Assembly: GCA_037892935.1 (NCBI GenBank)
Contig: JAYXKI010000010.1
Location: 62,001-126,000 of the forward strand
DNA from: Phlebopus portentosus
Lineage: Eukaryota; Basidiomycota; Agaricomycetes; Boletales; Boletinellaceae
Reading direction: 5' to 3'
Length of the DNA stretch: 64,000 bases
The position numbers were made by a program, and so were the translations under genes. This document shows, piece after piece, positions 1 through 12,479 of the stretch. The notes under the pieces are model-generated. The model was not told the origin of the DNA. It made no database searches and worked only from the letters and a program-made list of their open reading frames with translations. Position 1 is the first letter of the stretch; every line of letters starts with the position of its first letter.

Positions 1-1249
1 GGATCGTCGAGCTTGAAGTTGTCTTGCGTTTCTAGTTACTGCGAAGACGGAGACAAATGCTCGACTTTGCCGCAGGAGCTCCTGATGCTCGATGACCAGG
101 CCATTGAAAATGGTGAGGTTACCCTGGATGGATGCCACGTCGTCTGCTTGCATGACTCTCCTGGAGACGTAGAAAGTCTGTTGTATGCGCTCTACGATGG
201 ACCGTACGTACATCACAAACCTCCCATCTCGCTCATGATGATGCGCTGACAGTTCATCATACTACAGCAAATTCGGTGACAACTCTGCCGCTGACTTCCG
301 CGTGGTATCCGGAGTCCTACGCCTTGCAAGCAAATACGTGATCGATGGTCTCCGGACGCGAGCGCTCGCGCATCTGAGCACGGCGTGGCCTTCGACGTTA
401 AAGGGGTGGGATGCGCGCGAAGAGGCGAACGGTGGAGGTGGCGGTGCGGAGGATGAAAGATTTTATCCCAACCCCGTGGTACGTACTTCAGGAACTCTTC
501 TTGCATCAATCAGTGCTTAAATTGATCCGTAGGAGGTTATAAACCTAGCAAGGGAAGTGAACGCACCAAGTTTATTGCCCTCCGCATTCTATGATCTTTC
601 AAGATACCCGCTGTCCGATATTTTTCAGCAATGCCAGCGTAACTCTTCATCTTCCGATGCTCTAACAGAACACCCAGTTCTGTCCTCATTGGCCGAGCTT
701 TCCCTCGCCGATACACAGCGTCTCGCGCTCGGGAAAGAAGCTTCTCAGTGCTCCATAACGGCTCTTATCCGATCACTCGCCACCGATGCTCGTTCAAACC
801 CGTCGCATATGCAAGCCAGCGGACATACCCAAGCACGTCGGTTTGCCGCACGGCATCAGCACAGGCGCTCGGATTCTACAGGCGGCGGGATTGGGAGGTG
901 TGCGTCGCCCGCGACATGCTGGCGTGATGTGTGCGAGCTGGTCGACCTCGCGACACAGCACTACCTCTTTGATCGCGAGCGCGGTGCCTCGGATCCCTTG
1001 TACGTTGCCGAGGAGCTCGGCATGATTAAGGGCTCCTCCATCGATGGTCCTGCGGAAAGCAGAGCAGGACGTTATGATTTTGGCGGACCAGTAACGAGCC
1101 ATTACGGTTCTGGCTTTGGTACCGTTGACGAGGACCTATCTGAAACGGGGACTTGTCGGGCTTGTGCACGGGCTTTTGAGATCTGGGCTTCGAGGGAGCG
1201 TGAACGTCTTTGGAGAGCCATCCCTGGGTGGTTCAGACTTGATCAATGA
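1..1249 (+). CDS. BTB/POZ domain protein, 5' end outside window
   Basis: The first exon reads as the second half of a BTB domain of the kind common in Agaricomycetes, with a motif DVESLLYALYDGP. An intron from about 202 to 267 (GTACGT...CAG) joins to KFGDNSAADFRVVSGVLRLA, followed by the helical region ASKYVIDGLRTRALAHL. A second intron at about 480-532 joins to EVINLAREVNAPSLLPSAFY. The long last exon ends at 1249 with a Cys- and Arg-rich tail (CRACARAFEIW, then RLWRAIPGWFRL), as in other proteins of this family. BTB domains mediate dimerisation and often recruit cullin-3 ligases, but no specific partner can be inferred. The start codon and the first part of the BTB fold lie upstream of the window. 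The family is confident; exact splice sites were placed by eye. Confidence 0.8.
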
Positions 1250-1610
1250 TCAGCAGTTTCCTCACACTCATTATTCATTGTCATGGCCCCTCTCTTCTTC
1301 GCTGATACCAATTTGCGCGATTATTTATACCAGGACTATCGGTCTTTTTTTACTACTTTGCTTGCTCAATAGATGCCATGGCTATCTGAGACTCTGTGCC
1401 AACTTGTATGTTTACATCCCCGCTGATCAACTGTAGCTTTTATGTGTCCCGCTCCAACATTACCATTGACATAGAGTTCCATGTACCGTATGTAATATCC
1501 TAATGCATCGTTCGAGCTTTAGCTCAAGCTCTTCTCTACATATTTTTTTCTCGATTCAGTGCAGTCAACGATGTACAACGAGATGTCTACAGTATGATCA
1601 TGTTCGACAT
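1250..1610. other. intergenic, converging 3' ends
   Basis: This gap lies between the converging BTB and M16 protease genes. It should hold both 3' UTRs. I see no further coding signal. Confidence 0.6.
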
Positions 1611-4600
1611 TTACTCGACTTCATACTCCTCAACGGGCATCGCGGGCGCCGACAAGGCCAAGCTCCGTCTGAAATCTGCACCGTCCTTGATAAATACCAC
1701 ATTTGCCTGGCTGAGGTCGACCGGTTCGTACCCCTCCTGAGGATACTTCTTCGCGAGCCTATCGAACTCCTTTAAGAGTTTGTGAGCCGCGTGAGATTTG
1801 TCTTTGAAGCGTTCGCAAAGCGCTTGCTCCCAATAATCTCTGGCTTGTGCGATCGGCAACTCCTCGCACAGCGACGCACACTCCTCTTCCTCGACCTCGA
1901 CGCCAGCCTTCTGCAGCGCAGCAAAGAACTTCTCCGTGGCGCGGTCGCTTAGTTTCGGAGCAGAAGGATTTTGCGTTCGCATGTGTACTGACAACTTCGA
2001 GCGAGACGGTGATGCCGGGTCCAGGAACATCTTGAACACTTTAACGACATCATCTTTGTTAATGCTCTTTAGAAGCTCGGCGTCACGCTCCCGTCGGTAG
2101 AAGTTGAAGTACCCGCTGCGAATAGTCGTCCAAAACTGAGAGGTTTCTTCCAGTATGTTCTTCAGTTTCTCCCTGAGTTCATGGATGAGTGCAGCTTTGT
2201 GCTCCTCGAACTCCTGTTCTGGCATCTTCTCAAGCACTTCTCGCATATGCGTAAGGAATGCTTCAATGCGAGTTTCGATGTATCCCGGATCCTTCTCTGA
2301 TTGAATGAAAATGCTCCAACCGACGGATTCAACGTTCTCCCATGCTTCAGTCGTCACGATATACGCGACCTGCTCCTTTGTCCGTAAGGTGTCAAAGGCC
2401 GGTTCCTGCAGAATCTGAGCTAGTAAATTGCATACGACGCGCATACCCGCATTCGAATAACGATCTACGTGGCAGTAATACGCGACGCATGAATTTGTCT
2501 CGTCCGTATTGGGAACAGGAAGCTCCCATACATAATTGCACGCTGCGGAAGATTCATTTAGGGCGGAAAACTGCGGGATTTCCGTATTTACGTACGTCTG
2601 GGCAGTATGCGCGAACGCTTTGGAATGAGGTTCTTCTCGGAAACCGCTCTGGCATCGAGGATCTCTTCTACCATAGTCGCGATTCGAGAAGCATCCTAGC
2701 ATGAAAATTGAGAATATCAGAGATAATGCGACTTCTTCTCACTCACCCCCCTCCAAAAATTCCCGTTTACCAAAATCGTGAACTTAAGCTCAGATAGAAA
2801 CCTTCGAACATGTTCGCGCAGCTTTTCGACAGTGATTCCTTTTGTACCGTTAGCTGGTTCGCAATATAATACATCGGTAACATACGCGAAACTTCCGCGA
2901 CCTGCTCCTCTATGGTGAACTCTCGATCTAGCAGAATATAATTCAGATAGTATGTGCCAAGCATGTAAGGATCGCTGAGCAGGGCATTTGCTAGTTCCTG
3001 TTGGGCCTAGTCACAGTGATCGCATCAGCGGGCGATTAGATAAGGACCAAAACTTGAAATACCTTTTCTTTCATCAGCTCTAGTCTATCCTCCTTTATGA
3101 CGATATTCTTGACCTTTGTCAGGATGTGCTCGGCAAGGACATGTAACTTGTCATTGTAGCCACCGAGCGACAGAGTCACTCCGCGTATGGTCGAGCTGAA
3201 GTCGTAACATAAACCGGCCAACTCTGCATCGTAGGAGTACTCTGTGAGAGCATCTTGGATCAAGTATGCGAATAGTCGAGTCATCACGACCTCGCAAGCG
3301 CTGGAGCTAGCGAATGGTCTGATTATCGCAACAAAAAAAAATTGCAGTTAGAAGGTTAGAGCAATTCAATCATAGTGGAAGAAACGTACGACCGGGCTTC
3401 AATGACAACTTGTGCACGAGGAGTCCAGAATTGGTCATCTTTCTTGAACCAAATGTCCATAAGTGGAGAACGTTTGATGATTGCGGGGCGATTCTTCGCT
3501 TGGGGGACCTTGACCTTCTCCACTTCGACGTTATTCGGGATGAATTCGTTTGGTTTAGGAAGAGCAAGAGATGGAATATCGCTCGGAGCACTAGCCTTAA
3601 AATGCATCATCCGCCGTCAATACTCTTATAAATGAAGCAGCGATAGAATTTCACTTACTGCAGTGACGAGGACATCGTCCATTTTCTCTACCATGTACTT
3701 GGTACCGTACCATGGTTCTGTCAACCAAGGCCCATCCTTTTCGATGACGCTGTGATCCTGCGAAGCAACGATAATAAGGCTGTTGCCAATGACCAGTTCT
3801 TTGAGCAATTCCTGCACAACACTCTCGTCCCATCCCCAGGTTAGTCTCGCGCCACTCAGAATGAGTGCACGAGGAATTGGTAGCTCCATCAGACCAGCGA
3901 TATAATACGCATAAAGCGCCGCGGAGACCTTCTCATCGAAATGGAATTCCAGTGCATCCAGCGTGATTATTTCTTCCTGGAACCACTTTGGCAGCTCGGA
4001 ACTGCGCAAGAGGTTGATATACTTGAAGCAGGTCTGAACTACTTCACGGTAATTCTCTAACGATGCAATCCAGTAAGTGAGAGCTATGATGTGCGCAGTA
4101 ACTTACTCAATCCATCCTTCGTCAATTCTAGGTCCAGATTGAAGGAAAACGTGCCACGACCAAACTCCTCTACAGAGGTCTCCAAAGCAGTGATCCAGCC
4201 TTTATTCTTCAAATAGGCATGTAGCGAACCGGGGCCTTCATGCCCGATCAAGTGAGCCAAGAATTCAGCAGGCTTGACTCTCCAGAGAGGAATTTGATCA
4301 GGAATAGGGAACACGATAGTGACATTGTTAACATCAGCAATCGTCTTGATGTAAACAACAGACTGAAGATAAACAATCAGGGTAATAAAGCAGAGTACCA
4401 CCATGAAACCGATTGACTTACGCTGAGTTCATTCTTTCCATATGGACTATCTCGAACACGAGGCAAAGGGTCCTGACCTCGATTCTTGATTGGCGAGAAA
4501 AAGGTCGTTGCCATACGTGTGAGCCCATCAAGGGATTCTAATCACTGGACTCAGTAACAAATAGAACGGTACGCATTAGACCGACCTTTCCCGACAATAG

Positions 4601-5626
4601 CTAAACTCATACGTCCCGCACAGTACTCTTTGTTCCACCACTCGATGACTCGTCGCCTTATTTCCAAGCCTGTGGCTTTTTCGTCTCCGTTCCTGGTTCT
4701 CGTAGATTGGGAATTCTTTGAACCTTTGCTACCACCACCACCACCACCACCACCACCACCACCAGAGGAACGGTCTCTTGCAGATCCTTGCCTCGAAGCT
4801 TTCCCAGACCGCGCACCCTTCATGAGAGTTTTCTTGTTCCCGATGCCAGATTTCCGTAGTGGATGTCCAGGTCGAGCAAGAGTATTTACAACCTGTCTTA
4901 CTCTCCAATCATCATCTTGTAGATACGAGGAATTCTCAGAGTCGATCGCATTGAGCTCGCGCATCACACATGATTCGGAAAACAGAGGCGAATGGAAGAA
5001 TGAAGAGAAGCGTTCCAGAGCACCTTGTAAAGCATTCGAAGTGACCGAGAAGAAGAATACCGTATTGCAAGCACTGGTGACAGCATTACTCTCCCCGTTG
5101 TTCCTGGTAAGATACTAAGACGGCACGGTATCAGCAGATAGTTCGTATAAAAGATGAATGGAAAGCATACCTCATCGTATTCGTTCTCTTTGGGAAATTG
5201 CTTCGTGCCCTGTTGTGTCATGGTTGCATTAACACTTGTCCATAATAGAAGCCCGTTAACAGAACTCACCATGAATAACAAATGTTCACAGAAGTGGGCA
5301 AGCCCGGGCATATCCTCCTACATAATCAATAAGCTCGCCGTTTCTTACGAAACGTACACAGTACTCACCGGATCATTAAAATCCCCGACTGCAACGTCTA
5401 TGCAAGATGCAGCCTTGTCTGCCTTCGCATCGTGTACCAGCACGGCTTGCAGTCCATTTTCAAATCGTACAACACGGTATTCACGTTCATCAGCTAGACT
5501 CTTCTGGATCTCCGTGGAATAAACATAGTACGCTGGCAGATCGCCTTCAGCAGGCATGAATCTCCATTTGCTTTCGTCATCATTGACGTCCGTTATTGTA
5601 CTGGTGGGCACGCCAAACCCGTGCAT
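1611..5626 (-). CDS. STE23: insulin-degrading enzyme / Ste23-like M16 metalloprotease
   Basis: This is a multi-exon gene for a zinc peptidase of family M16A. The inverted zinc motif is visible as HFCEH, and the third ligand lies in RELNAIDSENS about 70 residues later. The following GIGNKKTL stretch matches the region after the catalytic helix in insulysins. The C-terminal half contains TKEQVAYIVTTEAW and GWSIFIQSEKDPGYIE, which are typical of the non-catalytic domains that close the chamber. A start at 5626 (ATG CAC GGG) is the first in-frame ATG and precedes the conserved N-terminal part (RVVRFENGLQAVLVHD). The protein should be about 1,000 residues, as in the family. Family members degrade small peptides such as insulin-like and pheromone precursors, and in yeast Ste23 assists a-factor processing. 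A Gly-rich loop encoded by a CCA run is inserted about 45 residues after the third ligand. Confidence 0.92.
4731..4763 (-). repeat. (CCA)n microsatellite encoding poly-Gly
   Basis: About eleven CCA units read as consecutive glycines on the minus strand inside the M16 protease. They sit in a basic, low-complexity insertion (rich in Ser, Lys, Arg, Gly) between two conserved helices. The tract is in frame and probably forms a flexible surface loop. Confidence 0.9.
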
Positions 5627-6294
5627 GAAAGTCAGTTGAGGCGCGTGGCGGTACTGGATATCGCAGAATAAATCTCAAAACGTCGAAAAGCAAAAGAGTT
5701 CGCAGATGCCGTTTCACGAAGAGGGGATATAAAGCAACCAGGTCCCATAAGCCAGAGGACTACCTCCGCCACGCGAGCAAAGCTCATCAGTGGAAAGTCT
5801 GGGTCTGGAAGGTGCAAAACGATTTGGAAAGCAAAGTTATCGAGCTTTGCACAGCTCAATCACGGAACCCCTCGAGAATGTTCACTGCTTGATAGCAAAT
5901 GTTCGCCTCAATCATGCATGGTTTTATACAACAGGTTGAAAAAAATTGATTCTACTAAAGAAAAATCATTATCTCTCGTAGTGAAAATGATAGAACGAAC
6001 AACTCACCACTATCGTTACTCGACGTCATCACAAAGTAGCCATCGAGCAATGTAGCGCTGAGCAGAGTATCCAAAAGACACGAAGTGATTCTTGTTGTAT
6101 TTCGTTTACTAAGATGTGATAGACCAAATGAGAGCGAAATGCCATTGCGATCACAGAAATGTCAGACAAAGCAGGTGAAGAAAATTTTCAACCATAGCCA
6201 TAATCGACATTGGAATGACCTCTTGCATTATTGAGAGACTCGACAGAATTGCATCGACAGCGCAGTTGTGTGCTATTGAACGGGTCACGACGTA
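5627..6294. other. intergenic, protease promoter and DHODH 3' side
   Basis: This should contain the promoter and 5' UTR of the protease gene and the 3' UTR of the dihydroorotate dehydrogenase gene. An open stretch at 5632-5859 on the minus strand begins with TTG and has no family resemblance, so I treat it as non-coding. Confidence 0.5.
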
Positions 6295-7965
6295 TTATGA
6301 TGATGGAGGCGCACTTTCCGCAATTGCCTCCTTCGCTTCTTCGCCCAACCTTTGACCTAGCTTCTCTAACTGTTGCTTGATCGCAAGGGCCTCCTCCACA
6401 AGGATTGACAAGCCAAGATCCTTCGCTTCAGTCGTGCCTACTGTCCCAGCTGACTTCGACTCAATCCGCTTTTCGCTCAACTCCTTGACAGATCGTTCAA
6501 CAACCGCCTTCCATGTGGTTCCCTCCTTCTCAAGCGCTTCCTTGAGTTCATCCTTAATTCTCCTGCATGCACCGGGGCCATCATATCCGAAAGCTGTGTA
6601 AAGCTGGACAAAACTGGCTCCCGCTCGTGCGTATTCAAGTGCGTCTTCTCCCGAAGATATACCTCCACAGCCAATTATAGGTACCGACGCAGGAAGATGA
6701 GCTCGTAGCGTACGAAGTACTCCGAGTGTGAGAGGCTTCAAAGGAGCTCCTGAAAGACCACCCATTTCCTCTTTCCGTGCTGAAATGAAATGCAGCGCAG
6801 AGAGTCAATTGGGCTTAGGACGAAACGACAGAGAGTACGCTTACAATCAGGAGACAGGGATGCAGGTCGTTGAATAGTCGTATTGCTCACAATGACACCA
6901 TCAATACCAGGAGTGGCCTTCACCGCTTCCGCAATATCGACTAGCTGGTTATCGTCCAGATCTGGGGAGATCTTCACCACCACTCTCGGACGACATCCGA
7001 CCGCTCCTGACTTCTGAACTTGAAGGTCGCATTCCGAAGCTACGACTACTAGCAATTCCTCGAGCAATCCGCGCGTCTGCATGCCACGCAAGCCAGGAGT
7101 ATTGGGACTCGAGACGTTCACAACAAGAACGTCGGCGAACGGGGCAAAGAGACGTACACCGTGGAGAAAGTCTTCTGGACTGTCCGGAGGCGAGGCCTTG
7201 TTCTTTCCTAAGTTGATTGCAAGGAGAGAGTTTGGCCGAAGTGACGCATGCTGAGGCTCAGGAGCGGCAAAAATGGACGATAGGCGGGCACGTAGCCGTG
7301 AAAGAACGGAGACAGCACCTTCGGAAGGAAAACCATATCGGTTGATCATGGCGCTGTCTTCCGGAAGATGAAACACGCGTGGCTTTGGGTTTCCAGGCTG
7401 CGGCTTTGGCGTTATACTTCCGATCTCGACCCAAGAGAAACCGAGGTTGAAAAGACCTAGTCAACGTGAACTTGAGCTTCCAAAAACGAACCAAAGAGGA
7501 CGAACCATCAATAGCTTCACCATTCTTGTCGAAACCTGCGGCAAGTCCTATTGGATTTGACAGTGTCTCTCCCCATAGCTGCGCATCTGAGTTTTACTGA
7601 GAAGAATAAGGGAAGACGAACCGCATGCGCACCTCCGCTCGTAATCGCTCGTCATCGACACCCTTATCCTTGGGACCCAGACCACTCCTCAAAACTTTCA
7701 CCGCGACCTTATGAGATGTTTCTGGGTCAAGCGTGTATCTCAACACAGGCGTAAAGACGTATCTGTGGATAGCGGAACGAGCGTCGAAGAAGTAGAACGC
7801 GAAGAGTGTCCCTGAAACGAGGACGGCTGTTGTTGCGACTACTCGCTTTGCTCCGAAGGTTACCGAGGAGGCAAGTCCATCACCTGCTGTCGAGAATCGC
7901 CGTCGACATCGATAGATTTGAGGTAAACGATACGCTTGGCGCACGGATGAGAGACGAGAAAGCAT
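6295..7965 (-). CDS. DHODH: dihydroorotate dehydrogenase (quinone), mitochondrial class 2
   Basis: The enzyme oxidises dihydroorotate to orotate in de novo pyrimidine synthesis, passing electrons to ubiquinone at the inner mitochondrial membrane. The N-terminus from the ATG at 7965 is Arg- and Ser-rich (LSRLSSVRQAYRLPQIYRCR), fitting a mitochondrial presequence, and is followed by a hydrophobic segment (VVATTAVLVSGTLFAFYFF). Downstream are family motifs: LSNPIGLAAGFDKNGEAIDG, then NRYGFPSEG, then VNVSSPNTPGLRGMQ, whose Ser is the class 2 catalytic base. The C-terminal part has GCGGISSGEDALEYARAGAS and VQLYTAFGYDGP, the FMN phosphate-binding region. An open frame continues 18 bases upstream of 7965 but only from a TTG. 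The C-terminal Glu/Ala-rich tail after the barrel is somewhat longer than usual. Several short introns interrupt the gene. Confidence 0.95.
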
Positions 7966-8442
7966 TAAACTTATTTCCACCAATTACGACCAGAATGTAA
8001 GGTGTAGTCGTGGGATCTTATTACATAACTGTTCAGCATTTTTTTCAAGGTCAAGGATACCCAGCAAGGGTAATAACAGTTCGTTGGTCCTCCTAAGTAG
8101 TAAATTCTATACGCTTACCTGAATATTTATAGTACCCGTGAGATGAAATTATAAGCACACGCACACTGCGCCTCATGTAGCATGTGCAGTACGATCCTTT
8201 TTTGAATTCTTTTCATCTCAATGTACTTACATCTGTGATCAGGAGCAGGCACTTAGAAAGCGAGAGGAATCATGCGTGCCACAAAGCAAGAATTAGAGCA
8301 TGGATTCTCTTGCCGATAACATACATGACCTGGTGAAAGTCATATCCGTACATAATCAGTACCTTGAACTTAGGACAAAAAAGTAGCGTGCTCTGTTGGT
8401 GTTGCAATACACACAGAACGGACGAGTATCATCTCAGCTCAT
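7966..8442. other. intergenic between DHODH and F-box genes
   Basis: This AT-rich gap should hold the DHODH promoter and the 3' UTR of the F-box gene. I see no coding sequence or obvious repeat. Confidence 0.5.
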
Positions 8443-10172
8443 TCACTCCTTCCTGACTTGAAGGACCCTCAGCAACCCTGGCGTGCCGATGGCAAGTGCC
8501 CCACTTGTCGGTTCAACATTTATAACAGTCGGGTCCGCTTCGACGTTCTCAGGGATGATGTCCGGAAAGACTGGGAGTACATTCACCGGCTGCGGTGTGC
8601 TGGAGAATAGGGTGTAACAATTGAACTTGTCCGTCAGTGAGAACATTGTCCCGGCATTGGATATGCTCTGCGAGTTCCACGGGAGCTTAGATGCGGGTGC
8701 TCGACTTTGTTGGACAAGCCTCAGCCGCCACTCTCCGTTACTGACTTCCCTCGATGCCGAACTGTCACTTCCAGAATCAGTTGGCATGCGCGAAAGCTGC
8801 GCACGGTATGACAACAGGCTCTTCTTTTTCTTGTTCATGAGATTATCGTAGGCAACGACGTAGATCTCCGTCAGGACATTCGTCCCTTCTGCTAAATCTC
8901 GTTGCCACGCAGGCGTGAAAGCATGCAGAGCAAGGATGTACGGTTCCTCCTCGTCAACGCCCGGTGGATCCGCCAGTCTCAGTCTCAGCGCATGGTTACG
9001 GCGCGTCGGCGCGTCGATATCAGTCTCCAGTCGCGGAACAGGATCCGGGTTTGATTGGCTGGAGTGCGTAAATGTTATGTCCTTCCCTTGCACCGGCTGG
9101 TAGCCATCCGTCCAGTCCTCTGCAAACGTGTCAATGGGAATCGCGGTTAATGTAAGAGCGCCGAGATGTAGGACGACGATGAGGTGTTGATCCGAGATAA
9201 GAGCAGCTCGGGCATTGGTTCGGCGTCCCTATGTACCCTTGGTCAGAGTCACGAATCAATATATTCCATACTTTGACATACCTCATTATTAATGAAGTTA
9301 AGCAAAAGAATTGCCCCTGTCCTCCAGTTCCAGAGAGTGACTTGGACACTGTGGGGCATATGGATCATGACCAAGTCTTTACGAATCATCAATCGGAAGA
9401 GAAACACCATAGGCAGATTATACTGCCCGACAAGCTGTTCTTCCCATGTCTTAAACTCAAATCTGTAAACCTGGGCAAAGCTACAAAGGTTGACAGCTGG
9501 TCAAAAGTCGTGCCTAAAAAACACTACATCAAAGCTTACCATCCAGTCTCAACATTTAGAAACAGAACCGCTATCATCATGGCATCTCCACCATTGACAA
9601 TTTCAAAGTCGAAAGCGATACAGTCCGCTTCTCTGGATGGCGTTGCGGTCCACATACGTGCACGCGGAAATAAGGACCAAAATTCGAGTCGACCATGGTT
9701 CTCCAGTAAGGCATGCCGACCTCCGGGAAGAAGGCGTGGATCAATCCGCTCGAAACCTTCAGTTCCACGACCCTCGCCTACGAGTGTCAAAGGGTCGATA
9801 GATAAGGAGAGCTCCTGTTGGAATCGTAGGGCACCAGGAGTCCTCCAGGCTCGGGAATTACGGACAGCAGTGATCGCTTTCCTATATAGCTCTCCAGTTG
9901 GCATGCTATCAGGAAGTGAGTGCAAGCTGATATCGGGAGCACGAGTAACGTCTAGGTCTTGTAGAAGAGAGAGCCAGATTGGTCGAAGGAAACAGATCTC
10001 CCGCAAGCACTTGCACGTCTAATAGGTACTACCTTTAGTTAATGAAATATACAAAAACTAGAGCGACACGCACCATACTGAGTCTGACTACATCTTCGAC
10101 GTCGCAGGCACAAATTATTTCGATGAGTACATCTTCAGGCAAGCTCAGGAACTTGCATAGGTCTGTTAGCAT
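8443..10172 (-). CDS. F-box protein (Agaricomycete type)
   Basis: The ATG at 10172 opens MLTDLCKFLSLPEDVLIEII, an F-box core (LPEDVLIEI) that binds Skp1 in SCF ubiquitin ligases. After an intron the sequence continues with LREICFLRPIWLSLLQDLD, which completes the F-box helices. The remaining roughly 450 residues form a beta-rich C-terminal region with alternating hydrophobics, typical of the large F-box families in mushrooms, where this half is thought to bind the substrate. No WD40 or LRR repeats are recognisable. The frame continues upstream of 10172 only from TTG. The last exon ends in GTPGLLRVLQVRKE. The substrate cannot be predicted. Confidence 0.82.
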
Positions 10173-11062
10173 AAACGAGCGGCGTAGTAAACGAGCGTAA
10201 TGTTCCGGAAGAGAACACAAAAGTAAGATTTAAGCTGGTAAATGGGATGTATGAACGGTCGGATGCGGAAAGAGATGGAGCAGATATAGGAAGATTCATT
10301 GGGCATGCCCCCAGAAGCTGACGTACACCTTTGCAGAGCTTCCAAACGAGGCAGCAAACTGAGCAAACTGTGGTATAAACCGAGCATCAAAGGCATCCGG
10401 CCAAAAACCATCGGAGAGTCTGCAGTTCCGACTTATAATAAATGGGCATTTGAAAAAAGTTCTCGAATGAAACATCGCAAGGTTCCTTCACGTCGCCCTC
10501 TCAGTTCTCTCGGAAACCTCGTCAGATAGATTTGAAATACTGTCGTGAAGAGAGTGCGTGTGGCGCTTATCTATGCGGAGGAGTCACACGCAATCGTGCA
10601 AGCAAGCTTATTGCAAAAGCGACGTTCTCTCACCCGGGCCAGCTGCGCTGAAGCTAGGTTCAACTTGGACATTGGTACGTGACGCGGGATGTCGTGACAG
10701 TATCACGTGCATAATGTCAGGACTTTTCAATGTAACACTAACAGCTATTCCTGACTGCTTTTCTCCCACCTTATTGTCTTGAAGAACTTCACGGTGACCG
10801 ATTCTCGACGCGCTCTGATCTTTGGAAGACAATAAGAATGTGCGATATAACTGCTAACCTCGACGCGTCTCCCTTTGTTCCAACTTCGCTTCTCTCCTCT
10901 TCACATTTTCTCCCTCGTCACCCTGCGCTGGTCGCTTTTCCGATATTTTCCCTCTTTTTTTTGTATTATAATAAGGGATATTGCTGCGCGATAGACTTCC
11001 ATCCCCATCGGCAAGCTAGTCTATCAGAAACAGCCAAAGCTTGGACCTACCTCTAACTCTAA
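10173..11062. other. divergent intergenic region
   Basis: This lies between the starts of the F-box gene (-) and the unrecognised gene at 11063 (+), so it should carry both promoters. Short open stretches are present on both strands, but none shows conserved motifs. A pyrimidine-rich tract followed by an AT-rich stretch (about 10940-10980) may be the core promoter of the plus-strand gene. Confidence 0.4.
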
Positions 11063-12334
11063 ATGGCTACAAATGAGCATTGTGCGTACTCTCAATTTTG
11101 GTTCCGTCTCTGCGCTTACTTGGCAGCGTCGATCGAACTTTTCTTAGTCCTGCTGGTTAATCTCGCTAACGTCGTCAACACGCTGAATAGAGTTATTTGT
11201 ACCATTGATGAGGTTATCCAAGACGGTAAGCATGTCTTGTCCTCCGGGAAGACATACGGATGACATCGATCCCTGAATTCAGTAAAGAAAGCACGCATCA
11301 ACGCGAAATTAAAATGTGGGTCGAGGACAGTGCCTTTAGTCACGAAAGCGCTCAGAAAGCTGGTATGATTATTGATTGAAATGAGGTCCGAGTGTTGATA
11401 TGAAACTGTTTTCGCTCAGGACCACAATGATCACATTAGGTTACTAGACGTTGATGGAAAAGCAGGATTTCGATTTACGCCGCGCGGGACCACTCAGTGA
11501 GGTCTTTGCTTGTTTAATAGAGTACACTCGTTACCATTTGCTTTATCGGTAGATTTAAACGAGCCATGCAAGACTGTCCTCAAAGGAAACGTCGTTCTCC
11601 TCGGTCGGCTAATTCATTGCGTGCTCGAGATGTATTACGCATCGGAACCTTTCTTAAGAAAAGGCTGATCAAGGATTCCGATGATGTGAGTCCTAATTTG
11701 GAGCGAAACGCTCGAACTTGTATAAAATATTGCCCCTGTCTCTGCAGATCTTAGATGAAATGAGGGAAAATTACGTCGTAAGCATCCGCGGGAAAGGCAT
11801 GACAATTGAAGAAACGGCGTCCGAACAAAACACTGTTACGGTCCAAGCTCGTAATGGTCCGACGTAAGCATCTTTTTTTTTTTATTTTCAAGGGAGATCC
11901 TAACCACAACAACAGTACTTCGCTCTTGCGATCTTCTAGCAGTCGACTCGACCTATGTCGCCCCTCTCCATCATTACTATACGCCGAGCCTCAAGAAGCA
12001 AACCTTCTCAGATTCTACCCCTCATTCCAGGATATTGCTTCAGATTCCGAAACAGACCATCCACATTTTTCAACATCCGAGTCTGAGCAAGAGCGACCTT
12101 CAATGGAGATACTTGATGAGCGAGATGATTCTCGTTCTCCGACGAGTCTTGTCGATTTTCCATCTTCGCCGTTCGGAATCTATTGCACTTCGCCCCAACC
12201 GTTCACAGATACAAATACCCTCTATACGGAGTAAAGGAAGAGGAAGATGCCAACTTTTTCACCGGCCTCTTTCAGAAGCAGGGCAAGCAGCATGCGCCCG
12301 ATGGAGCTCTTCGCAAGTACAGCTTCGAGTCTGA
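11063..12334 (+). CDS. unrecognised protein with N-terminal hydrophobic segment
   Basis: I do not recognise this gene. An ATG at 11063 starts a 20-residue hydrophilic leader followed by a hydrophobic stretch (CAYLAASIELFLVLLVNLAN), possibly membrane-embedded. Canonical introns can be placed at 11226-11282, then after KALRKL, after GTTQ and after IKDSDD. The joined exons read through segments such as KKARINAKLKCGSRTVPL, DHNDHIRLLDVDGKAG and DEMRENYVVSIRGKGM. From about 11910 onward two frames are both open and a third takes over near 12200, so the C-terminus is unresolved; the given end follows one of these frames. Either more introns exist or the gene is decaying. The coding call rests only on splice-site consistency. 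Confidence 0.4.
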
Positions 12335-12479
12335 CAAAACTCTTGTCGATTCGTCTGCTCTCTGACTATCTTCCCTGTGGTAGTTCGGCTCACGGAAGTC
12401 GGGTTAAAAAGTCACAGGACGATAAAGGTCAGATCCGCTCCCCGAGCTCAGGATCTCGCCTCGGCAGCAGTCCGTAATC

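Noticed and set aside
9231..10022. Plus-strand frame of 263 codons across the F-box gene
   Set aside because: It is antisense to well-supported F-box exons and has no family features.
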